This document shows, piece after piece, positions 1 to 8,500 of a DNA stretch of 64,000 nt (position 1 is the stretch's first letter; each line of letters begins with the position of its first letter). The notes beneath the pieces are model-generated. The model searched no databases. It saw only the letters and a program-made list of their open reading frames with translations, and was not told the origin of the DNA. Both the position numbers and the translations under genes were made by a program. The DNA comes from Hymenobacter algoricola (GTDB lineage Bacteria; Bacteroidota; Bacteroidia; Cytophagales; Hymenobacteraceae). The DNA lies in assembly GCF_039539525.1 (NCBI RefSeq), contig NZ_BAABDH010000016.1, positions 124,001 to 188,000 of the forward strand. The letters are read 5' to 3'.

Positions 1-750
1 CAGAGCGGCCTGCTGCAGCTGATTTTTCCGAAGATGGCGCTGCTGTACGGGGTAGAAAAAGTGGGCAAGCACGCTCACAAGGATAATTTCTACCACACGC
101 TGCAGGTGCTCGACAACGTGGTGGACGCCGGCGGCGACCTGTGGCTGCGCTGGGCCGCCATTCTGCACGACATTGCCAAGCCCGCCACCAAGCGCTACTT
201 CCCGAACGTGGGCTGGACTTTCCACGGGCACGAGGACAAGGGCGCCCGCTGGGTACCCCAGATCTTTACGGACCTGAAGCTGCCCCTGGGCGAGGAGATG
301 CGGCAGGTGCAGAAGCTCGTGCGGCTGCACCTGCGGCCCATTGCCCTAGTCAAGGAAACCGTGACCGACTCGGCGTTGCGCCGGCTGCTGTTCGAAACCG
401 GCGACGACATTGACCGGCTGATGCTGCTGTGCCGGGCCGACATTACCAGCAAAGACCACCAGCGCAAGGAGCGCTACCTACGCAACTTCGGCGTGGTCGA
501 GGAGAAGCTGAAGGAAGTTGAGGAGAAGGACCATCTGCGCAACTTCAGGCCCGTTATTACGGGGGAAGTCATCATGGAAACCTTCGGGTTGAAGCCGTCG
601 AAGGAAGTAGGCGAGCTGAAAAACGCGGTGCTCGAAGCTATTCTGGACGGGAAAATCAGAAACGAGTTCGAGGAAGCCTTTGCCTTCCTGTTGCAGCAGG
701 GTCAGGCAAAGGGTCTTCCTCCGGGCCACCTTTCACTCACCAGTACGTGA
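1..750 (+). CDS. CCA tRNA nucleotidyltransferase, C-terminal part (5' end outside window)
   Basis: The reading frame is open from the first base, so this is the last 249 residues of a longer protein. It carries an HD domain (LHDIAKP near residue 56, followed by a conserved H-G-H-E) and the helical RNA-binding tail seen in Bacteroidota CCA-adding enzymes that fuse a polymerase head to an HD domain. The family adds or repairs the 3' CCA of tRNAs in the cytoplasm; members are usually about 470-490 residues, so roughly half the gene lies upstream. The nucleotidyltransferase motif itself is not in the window, so the assignment rests on the HD/tail similarity. A GACCGGG/CCCGGTC hairpin lies 35 bases past the stop. 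Confidence 0.85.
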   Translation, partial: QSGLLQLIFPKMALLYGVEKVGKHAHKDNFYHTLQVLDNVVDAGGDLWLRWAAILHDIAKPATKRYFPNVGWTFHGHEDKGARWVPQIFTDLKLPLGEEMRQVQKLVRLHLRPIALVKETVTDSALRRLLFETGDDIDRLMLLCRADITSKDHQRKERYLRNFGVVEEKLKEVEEKDHLRNFRPVITGEVIMETFGLKPSKEVGELKNAVLEAILDGKIRNEFEEAFAFLLQQGQAKGLPPGHLSLTST

Positions 751-784
751 ACCCAAATTCTCGCTTGTACTCTCAAGAGATGAG

Positions 785-810
785 GACCGGGACCCCAGGG
801 TTGCCCGGTC
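785..810 (+). terminator. possible terminator hairpin after the CCA enzyme gene
   Basis: GACCGGG pairs with CCCGGTC around an 12-base loop, 35 bases after the stop codon. There is no proper T-run after it, so it is a weak candidate. Confidence 0.35.
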
Positions 811-878
811 TTCGCTGTTTAATTCCTGTAAGCTGTCCAGCGCTTCGGAGGGAAGGGCTGAAGCCGCTGGCAGGCAGT

Positions 879-945
879 GCTATATCGGCTTACGTAAATA
901 CCAGTGAGATAGGTTGCCAGATATAGCGCCGGAATAATAAGCCGA
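879..945. repeat. two interlocked inverted repeats in intergenic DNA
   Basis: GCTATAT (879-885) is matched by ATATAGC (921-927), and TCGGCTTA (885-892) by TAAGCCGA (938-945). The pairs overlap by one base on the left, so they form one after the other or a compound stem. It lies just beyond the end of the PspC gene; role unknown. Confidence 0.4.
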
Positions 946-952
946 CGTTACT

Positions 953-3661
953 TTATTCCTTCAGGCGCGACACGCGGGAAGAGCCGGACACGTCTTTCTG
1001 AACGCTGCCGGGCTGGCCCGCATACTGCAGCTGGCTGGCCCCGCTCAGCTCGGCGCGCAGGCGCTCCGCTACGCGCACTTTGGCCTTGCTGCTGCCAGAT
1101 AGATCGAAGTCGGCCTGCTGGACCGGCAGCGCCAGGGCATTGATCTGGCAGGCCCCCGTGCCGTCCACGCTCAGCTGGTTGGCGCTGCCCCGCAGGTCGC
1201 TGCGCGCGGCTCCGCTCAGGTCAAGGTTGAGACGGGGCACGTTCACGTTGAGCTGGGCACTGCTCAAGCCGCTCTGGGATACGTGTAGGGCGTGGCCTTC
1301 AAACCCGGCTACGTTGCCACGGCAGGCCCCGGTGAGCTCCAGTTCGTGCAGCTCAGGCATCTGCACCCGGATAAGGACGGGCTTGTGGTTGCGGAACGCA
1401 AAGCCGGAAAACAGACTGCGGCGGCGCGAGCGAATCGTGAGCTGGTCACCATCGGTTTCCACGCGCAGCTCGCGCAGGTCATTGTCTGACCCGGCGGCTT
1501 CAACCCGGAACTCGCTGCCCTGTCGCACATGCACCCGGTAAGCCCCGTTGGCTTCGATCCGGCGAAAGTTGCGCAGGGAGTAGTTGCGGCGGCCGGAGCC
1601 GTAGCGGGCCAGATCAGCCGAGAAGTCCGACTTATCCACGTCGATGCTCACGCCCACGTTGCCATCCGCGTCATCGTCGGTGTTCACGCGGATGCGCATG
1701 TTGCCGTCGCCGGTGTTCACGTCTACCACCTCATCGGTGCTGTCAGCGTCAGCGTCGGTATCCGGGGCATTGTCCATGTTGTCTTCGTCGAAGTCGTCGC
1801 CGCGCAGCTCCTGCTCCGAGCAGTCCAGGCACTCCAGCTGGTTGTCGCGCAGGCGGTACAGGTGCTTTTCGGGCTCCTCGGGGCGCTGGTCGTTCACGAA
1901 GTTACCGCTGCCCATCCAGTAGGCGAAGTCGCGGCTGAGGCGGAACGTCTTGTTGCGGGGCAGATGCACGGTCAGGCGCAGCTCCTGTTCGCGGTAGAAA
2001 GTACCGGGCAGAAAGGAGAAGTGGTCGTCGAAGAGCAGGGTGGTGTCGTTGGCTTGCCGGAGGGTGTAGCTCATGCTGGTGGCCGCGGTGCGGGCCGCTT
2101 CCGTCTCGGTAACGCCCTTGGCCGAAAAAGCCTTGTCGACGCTGACCACCGCCCCGCTGTCGGCGGCTACGAACTGGATTTCCACTTCCTGCTCATTGCC
2201 GCGGTCGACGTGGCGGGTGTTCAGGTACAGGGTAGGGGCGGCCGTCAGGCCGGGGAAGCGTTGCTCCTGCACCTGCTCGCCGGAGTTCTGGAAGTTGTGG
2301 GCAATGCGCAGCCCCGAGGTAATGGAGCCCACCACGCTCAGCAGCCACAGGCCCAGCAGGGAAAGCCCCACGGTGCGCGTCATAATGGAACGGCGCAGCA
2401 GCAGGCCGATACCGGACAGCACCAGGGCCAGGGCCGGAATAGCGGCCGCTCCGTAGAAGGCCAGGATTGACCAGGCTGGCAGGCCATGCAGCAGCGTATG
2501 CACCGGCACGTCGCCCAGCACCATGTTCTGCGACTCCGGAATCCAGCCCAGGCCAGCGGCCAGAGCAATGGTGAAGCCGATGAGCAGGGATAAGCCGGTG
2601 AGCACCAGCATGGCCCCGGCGAAGATGCGGATGGCCGAGCCGATAAAGTTGATCAGGGGCTGCAGGTTGCGAAACAGATCTTCCAGAAAAGTGCCCAGGG
2701 GCCGGTTGCCGTTCCCGGCAGCTACACCGGGCTCATCTGTAAAAGCGCTGTTGCGCAGGCTGCTGTCGATGCCCGACAAAGTCACGGCGTCGCCGCGCAT
2801 GCGCATCTTGTCCGATACCGTCTTGGCTTCGGGCAGCAGGATCCAGAGAATAATGTAGATGGGAATGGCCGAGCCGCCGACGAAGAGCAGGATCAGAAAC
2901 GCAATCCGGATAGCTACCACGTCCACTTTGAAGTAGGCGGCCAGGCCGGCCGATACGCCCCCGACTTTGCCGGCGTCGGTGTCGCGGAAGAGCTTGCGGA
3001 AGGTGGGGTCCTCGTTGGCGGGTACGCCGTTGTAGTTTTTGGGCAGGGCAATCCAGAGCACTACGTACACCAGGAACGCTATACCGCCAAAGTCAAAGCC
3101 CTCGAAGCGGAAGTGGCTGTTATCGAAGTTAAACACGCTGTGCAGCAAAGGCCGGGTCAGCAGGCCCAGTAAAAAGCCCAGGCGCACCCACAGTGGATTG
3201 ACGGCGAAGTAGCGGGCAATACCGGCGGCGACGCCCGCAATTTTGCGGTTGGCCATGTCGCGGGTGAGGCGGCGGGGCTGCCCGTCGGCGTCGGCAGCAC
3301 CAGCAGCAGCACCAGCAGTGGCGGCGGCGCCATCGGCATAGCTGGTGTAGGCGGCGGGGCCGCCGGCCAGGGCTTCCTCTTCTTCGTCGGCCTCATCGGC
3401 GCTCTGAAAGTCGCGGACCCGGCCCATTTTGGTTACCATGGCCTCAACGTCTTCCAGCGTGATGATCTGCTTGGTAGGCGAGGTGCGGGCGGCAAACAGC
3501 TCGGCGATGCGGCCCTCAATGTCGGCCACGATTTCCTCGTGCCCCCGGTAGCCGGAAAAATGTGCCTTCACCTCCGCCAGATAGCGGCTGAGTACATCGT
3601 AGCCATCTTCTTCGATGTGGAAGATAAGGCCCTGGAGGTTGATGCTGATGTTCTTTTTCAT
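953..3661 (-). CDS. PspC-domain membrane protein with C-terminal DUF2807 (GIN) beta domain
   Basis: 902 residues. The start is set at the ATG giving MKKNISINLQG; an upstream in-frame start would add only six residues. In order: a short cytoplasmic region, an Ala-rich linker (about 105-125), two PspC domains (about 130-205 and 220-280, each a basic segment followed by hydrophobic helices), further membrane segments (about 335-450), an acidic Asp-rich linker (about 625-690), and a beta-helix-like DUF2807 domain (about 700-900) with repeated S/T-G-S/A patterns. PspC proteins sense envelope stress; this multi-domain form is typical of Bacteroidota. It follows a PadR regulator on the same strand with a 51-base gap, so the two are probably one operon under PadR control. 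Ligand and function are unknown. Confidence 0.85.
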   Translation of the reverse strand: MKKNISINLQGLIFHIEEDGYDVLSRYLAEVKAHFSGYRGHEEIVADIEGRIAELFAARTSPTKQIITLEDVEAMVTKMGRVRDFQSADEADEEEEALAGGPAAYTSYADGAAATAGAAAGAADADGQPRRLTRDMANRKIAGVAAGIARYFAVNPLWVRLGFLLGLLTRPLLHSVFNFDNSHFRFEGFDFGGIAFLVYVVLWIALPKNYNGVPANEDPTFRKLFRDTDAGKVGGVSAGLAAYFKVDVVAIRIAFLILLFVGGSAIPIYIILWILLPEAKTVSDKMRMRGDAVTLSGIDSSLRNSAFTDEPGVAAGNGNRPLGTFLEDLFRNLQPLINFIGSAIRIFAGAMLVLTGLSLLIGFTIALAAGLGWIPESQNMVLGDVPVHTLLHGLPAWSILAFYGAAAIPALALVLSGIGLLLRRSIMTRTVGLSLLGLWLLSVVGSITSGLRIAHNFQNSGEQVQEQRFPGLTAAPTLYLNTRHVDRGNEQEVEIQFVAADSGAVVSVDKAFSAKGVTETEAARTAATSMSYTLRQANDTTLLFDDHFSFLPGTFYREQELRLTVHLPRNKTFRLSRDFAYWMGSGNFVNDQRPEEPEKHLYRLRDNQLECLDCSEQELRGDDFDEDNMDNAPDTDADADSTDEVVDVNTGDGNMRIRVNTDDDADGNVGVSIDVDKSDFSADLARYGSGRRNYSLRNFRRIEANGAYRVHVRQGSEFRVEAAGSDNDLRELRVETDGDQLTIRSRRRSLFSGFAFRNHKPVLIRVQMPELHELELTGACRGNVAGFEGHALHVSQSGLSSAQLNVNVPRLNLDLSGAARSDLRGSANQLSVDGTGACQINALALPVQQADFDLSGSSKAKVRVAERLRAELSGASQLQYAGQPGSVQKDVSGSSRVSRLKE

Positions 3662-3712
3662 CTCAGTACTGCAAATCAAGAGTGACTCATAAGGAATGGA
3701 CCGGGCCGGCTG

Positions 3713-4075
3713 CTACTGCGGAAACGGGATGTCGGGACCATTGTAGTGAGGCTTCTGGCGGATAATGCGGATGGAGTCCGATACTTCCTCCCAGGTCAGG
3801 CGCAGCTGGTGCAGGAACTCCTGCCCGACGCCCGTGAGGGTGTAGTATTTGCGGGGTGGCCCGGAGGTAGATTCCTTCCAGGTATAATCGAGCAGGCCGG
3901 CGTTTTTGAGGCGCGTGAGCAGCGGATAGAGCGTGCCCTCCACGACGATCATGCGGGCGGCGGTGAGCTCCTCCAGCATGTCGGACGCGTAGACCTCGCC
4001 CCGGGCAATGATTTCCAGGATGCAGAACTCCAGGATGCCCTTCCGCATCTGCACTTGGGTGTTCTCTACTTTCAT
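3713..4075 (-). CDS. PadR family transcriptional regulator
   Basis: 120 residues from the ATG at 4075. The N-terminal winged helix includes the family signature (ILEIIARGEVYASDMLEEL, then VEGTLYPLLTRLKNAGLL), followed by the beta wing (GPPRKYYTLT) and a short dimerisation helix, giving a small subfamily-2 PadR. It is the first gene of a PadR-PspC operon, an arrangement common in Bacteroidota. Its promoter and a perfect inverted repeat overlapping the -7 box are visible just upstream (4106-4137), so autorepression is likely. The inducing signal cannot be read from sequence. Confidence 0.9.
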   Translation of the reverse strand: MKVENTQVQMRKGILEFCILEIIARGEVYASDMLEELTAARMIVVEGTLYPLLTRLKNAGLLDYTWKESTSGPPRKYYTLTGVGQEFLHQLRLTWEEVSDSIRIIRQKPHYNGPDIPFPQ

Positions 4076-4105
4076 GGGCTTGGCAGAAATCGGTGAAGAA
4101 TGAAA

Positions 4106-4137
4106 CAAAGATAGTAGAAGGTACTATGCGACGCAAG
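4106..4137 (-). promoter_or_regulatory. promoter of the PadR-PspC operon with overlapping operator
   Basis: On the minus strand a TATCTTTG -7 box (4106-4113) has a TTG -33 element (4134-4136) 20 bases upstream, matching the Bacteroidota sigma factor consensus. The perfect inverted repeat ATAGTA-N5-TACTAT (4111-4127) covers the upstream edge of the -7 box and the spacer, which is where a repressor would block polymerase. A second box on the plus strand, TATTTTTG (4152-4159), points towards porV2 but lacks a clear -33. Confidence 0.7.
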
Positions 4138-4392
4138 GTACTAGTGAAATATATTTTTGCTTGTCGTTCGCTTCGACTGCCGGCCGGAGCAGCTCACCCA
4201 CCGGGGAACCAAGAAAAAGCAACCCGCCGGAGGATGCCTTGCCGGTTCAAAATGCTGTATTTCAGGCTGCTGGCGCCTTCTTACCGGGAGCAGCTGCCGT
4301 TTGGGATTCCCCGGCCGCAATCCGGCCGCACTATAAATAAGTATCTTGCGTTTGACCTGCGGATCAACCGCAATTCTTCCTCCCGCTATTCT

Positions 4393-5502
4393 ATGGCCCA
4401 CTTCTCCCGACTTGTTTTTCTGCTGGCCAGCACTGGCCTGAGCCTCGGCCTGACCACCGGCGCGGCCGCCCAAACCAAAGACCTGACCCCCAAATACAGC
4501 AATGAGTTTCTCAACATTGGGGTAGGGGGGCGTGCCCTGGGCATGGGCGGCGTGCAGGTCGGCATTGTGGGCGATGCCACTGCCGGCTACTGGAATCCGG
4601 CCGGCCTGCTCAACCAGAAGCACAAGTACGACGCCGTGCTGATGCACTCCGAGCTGTTTTCGGGCATCGTGAAAAACGACTACGCGGCTTTTTCCATGCC
4701 GCTGGACGAGCAGAGCGCCATCGGGGCCAGCCTGATTCGCACCGGCGTCGACAACATTGCCGATACCCGGAACCTGATCAACGAGTACGGCTACATCCAG
4801 TACGACAAGATTCAGTACTTCTCGGTGGCCGACTACGCGGTGCTGCTGTCGTATGCGCGCAGAATTGCGGGTATTGAAGGGCTAAAGGTGGGTGCCAACG
4901 GCAAGGTCATCTACCGCAACTACGGCCGCTTCGCCAATGCCTGGGGCTTCGGCATCGACGCCGGTGCCCAGTACGACAAAGGCAACTGGCGCGTGGGCCT
5001 GATGGCCCGCGACATTACCACCACGTTCAACTCCTGGTCCATCAATGCCGATGAGTTTAAGGGCGTCGCGGCCCTGAACGACTCCGTGCCTTCCAACAGC
5101 ACCGAAATTACCCTGCCCCGCTTCGTGCTGGGCGTGGGGCGCACCTTCAAGCTGCCGGGCCAGCTCACCGCCCTGGTGGCCGCCGACCTGGAGATGACCA
5201 CCGATGGCCAGCGCAATACGCTGGTTTCGAGCTCGGCCGTCAGCATCGACCCTAAAGCGGGCCTGGAGCTCGGCTTCAAGGACCTGCTGTTTCTGCGCGG
5301 GGGCATCAGCAACTTCCAGAAAATGGAGGCCGATCAGGCTTTCGACGGCAAAGGTGGCTGGCGCGGGCAGCCGACGCTGGGCGTGGGCGTAGCCCTGAGC
5401 GGGCTGCGGCTGGACATGGCGCTGTCGCGGCTGGCCGTGGAAAAGCAGGGCGGCTCCAACACCAACTCCATTATCGTATCGTTGGGCTACGGCTTGAAAT
5501 AA
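4393..5502 (+). CDS. PorV/PorQ-family type IX secretion outer-membrane protein (PorV2-like)
   Basis: 369 residues from the ATG giving MAHFSRLVFLL; the frame is open further upstream, but this start gives a clean signal peptide (about 1-26, ending GAAAQ). The mature N-terminus (NIGVGGRALGMGGVQVG, then GYWNPAGLL) is the PorV/PorQ signature, and the rest alternates amphipathic strands ending in an aromatic/Leu strand, as expected of an outer-membrane beta barrel. PorV carries cargo from the translocon to the PorU sortase. Here the gene lies 75 bases before a PorU-like sortase, the pairing known as PorV2/PorU2, a paralogue set distinct from core PorU/PorV. Confidence 0.8.
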   Translation: MAHFSRLVFLLASTGLSLGLTTGAAAQTKDLTPKYSNEFLNIGVGGRALGMGGVQVGIVGDATAGYWNPAGLLNQKHKYDAVLMHSELFSGIVKNDYAAFSMPLDEQSAIGASLIRTGVDNIADTRNLINEYGYIQYDKIQYFSVADYAVLLSYARRIAGIEGLKVGANGKVIYRNYGRFANAWGFGIDAGAQYDKGNWRVGLMARDITTTFNSWSINADEFKGVAALNDSVPSNSTEITLPRFVLGVGRTFKLPGQLTALVAADLEMTTDGQRNTLVSSSAVSIDPKAGLELGFKDLLFLRGGISNFQKMEADQAFDGKGGWRGQPTLGVGVALSGLRLDMALSRLAVEKQGGSNTNSIIVSLGYGLK

Positions 5503-5516
5503 AGCAACCAAAAAGC

Positions 5517-5564
5517 GGCCGTGGGAGTTGACTTCCGTAGTACCGGAACCTGGCTTCCACGGCC
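5517..5564. other. intergenic hairpin between porV2-like and porU2-like genes
   Basis: GGCCGTGG (5517-5524) pairs with CCACGGCC (5557-5564) around a 32-base loop. With no T-run it is unlikely to terminate; it may set the ratio of the two products or be incidental. Confidence 0.35.
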
Positions 5565-5577
5565 CGTATTACCCTCT

Positions 5578-8500
5578 ATGAAAAAAAGCTACTATTCTCC
5601 GCAGCAGGTGCTGCGCTACTGCCTGGTGCTGCTCGGGCTGCTGCTCGGAACTGCGCACGCGGCCGTGGCCCAGCTGGGGCCGTACGGCAACGAGTGGATT
5701 GCGCCAAGCCAGCAGTACTACAAGATCAAAGTAACCCGCGACGGCCTGCACCGCCTCGACTATACCTACCTCACCCGGGCCGGCATCAGCAATGCCGACC
5801 CCAGTCGCTTTCAGCTGTGGCGGCGGGGGCGGGAAGTGGCTATTTACGTGGGGGGCAGCAGTGCCACGACCATGGACCCGTCCACGTTCATCGAGTTTTA
5901 CGGGCAGCGCAACGACGGGGCCCTCGACGAGGGGATGTACCGAACCCGCGCCGACCACTACCAAAAGCTCTACAGCCTCTACACCGACACGGCGGCGTAC
6001 TTCCTGACCGTGGCCCCCACGGCCGTAGGGCGCCGGCGCATGCAGGAAGTCAACCCAACTCCCGTTGGGGGCGCCCACCCGTACTGGCGGGCGGGCCGGC
6101 AGTTCGTCCTGAGCGACCGGTACAATGATGTAGATCTGCAGGCCTATGTCTACCAGCCCTGGGGAGAACCGGGGGAAGGATTCTTCGGCGTTACCTACGG
6201 CCAAAAAAGCGACGATGGTCCCACGCAGTCGCTGGGCATCGACTCACTGCAGGAGACGGTGCTTTCCGGGCGTCTGCCGCAGGTAGAAGTGCAGGTAGTG
6301 GGAGGCAGCAAAGGGCTGCACAAGGTTACCTTGGTGGTTTTCCCGCCCGGTGGCACCCGTCGGGAGCTAGGGCCGCAGGTAAGCTTCAACGACTACGAGC
6401 AGCGCAAGCTGCGCTACACGTTTCTGCCTTCTGACATCGCCGCCAACGGTTTTGTAAGATTCTCTCTGGAAGTCGACACCCAGCATACGGGCGCGGCTGT
6501 CAATCTGGTGCGCACGGGCTACATCCGCGCCAATCACGCCCGGACCAGCGCCTGGAACCCCAGCCGTTCGGCCCTGCGCTTCACCAACGATTCGACCCTG
6601 GGCAGCGCCCCGGCCTATTACTCTCTGGACAATGTGCCCGCCACCGTGCGGGGCTTCGACGTAACCGACCCCTACAACGTGCAGCGGGTGGAAGGCCGGG
6701 CGGAAAGCGGCAGCCGCCGGGGCTATGTGTTTCCCGGCGCCCTGCCCGGCGGCATCCAGCGCACCCTGTGGCTGACCGACGTAGCGCGGGCCATCGTGCC
6801 GGTACCTGCCCGGCGGACGCAGTTTTCGAATATCTCCCCCGGAGGCTGGAACTTCCTGATTGTCACCAGTGAGCGGCTGGCCCGGCCTTCGGCCAGCTAT
6901 GCCAACCCCGTGCAGGCCTACGCCGATTACCGGGCTTCCCTGAAAGGCGGGGCCTATCAGACCCTGATTGTAACCACCGAGCAGCTCTACGACCAGTTTC
7001 ACTACGGTGAGAAGTCCGCCCTGGCCATCCGGAACTTCACGCAGTATATGCTCACCAGCAGCCGGCCGAAGTCGCTGCTGCTGCTGGGCAAAGGCCTGCA
7101 GCCCGGGGAAGCCATCGACAGTATCGTGGGCACGAGGCATCATATATTCTTCCACCGGCAGCGGCCCAGCCACTTCCGCGACCCGTTCGGGGGCCCCAAT
7201 GCCCCGCAGATCCGCGACCTGGTGCCGACGAGTACGCGTGGGGCGTCCGATATTTTCTTCACCGCGGACTGGCGCAACAATAACTACGTTGCCAAAATGG
7301 TCACCGGCCGCGTGTCGGCCCAGACTCCGCAACACGTCGAAAGCTACCTCAACAAGCTCAAGCAGTACGAAGACACCCTGGCCAAGGCGGATGCCCCTGG
7401 TCTGGCCTGGCGCAAGCACGCGCTGAACCTCTCGGGTGGTGACAATGCCAGCCAGTTCGTGAAATTCCGGGAGCACATGGACAGCGTGAAGCGCCGCATC
7501 GAGCGGCCCTACTTCGGCGGAAAAGTGGTTAACACGTATTCCCGGACCGAAGTCGCGCTGCCGCCGGGACTCGATATTTCCCGGGAGCTCAACCCGGGGC
7601 TGGCCCTGATCAACTACTTCGGCCACGGGTCGCCTACCACCCTGGATTTTCAGTTGGGCCGCCCTGAAGACTACAACAACGCGGGCCGGTATCCGGTGAT
7701 GATAGCCTACGGCTGCGCGGCGGCCAACGCCTTTTCCGGGGTGCGCTCCACGTACGGGGAAGAGTGGCTGCTGGCGCCCAACCGGGGCCTGATCGGGCTG
7801 CTGAGCGAAACCAGCTTCGGCTTCGACTCGGAGCTGCCCGACATCCAGGACGAAACCTACAAGGTGCTGCTCAATGAGCCGCAGTGGTACGGCAAGCCGA
7901 TTGCCGAAGCGCAGAACGAAGTAACCCGGCGCCTGGGCAATTCGGCACCCAACAGCCTGACGGCCACCCTAATGACCACCGTCTGGCACGGTGACCCGGC
8001 CCTGCGCCTTTTCGCGCCCGCGCAGCCCGACTTTACCTTTGGCACCCCGGCCCTGGAAATCCAGCCCGTAGGGGCGGGGCCGTTGCTGTCGACGTCATCC
8101 CAGTTTAAGCTGCTGGTGAAGGTGCGCAACCCCGGCAAGTTCACGTTTGACCGGCTGGACATTTCGGTGCGCCGCAAGTACGACGTCACTCCTATCCGCG
8201 CCGATACGGTCTACACCTTTGCCGGCCTGCGCCAGTCTTCAAGCGACACGACCTACACGCTGACGCTCCGCAATTCGGGGGCCCCCTTCGGCACCAACAC
8301 GTTCACGGTGATGCTGGACTACCAGAACCGCGTGGCCGAATCCAATGAAAGCAACAACACGGCCACGACCACCTTCGTGTTTGTGCGGCCCGGGCTGACG
8401 CTGCTCAACCCGCCCGAGTTCGGCATTGTCAGCGCGACCAACCTGCGGCTGGTGGGCCAGACCAACGTGCTGCGTGAGGCGCGCCCGTTTGAGGTCGAGG

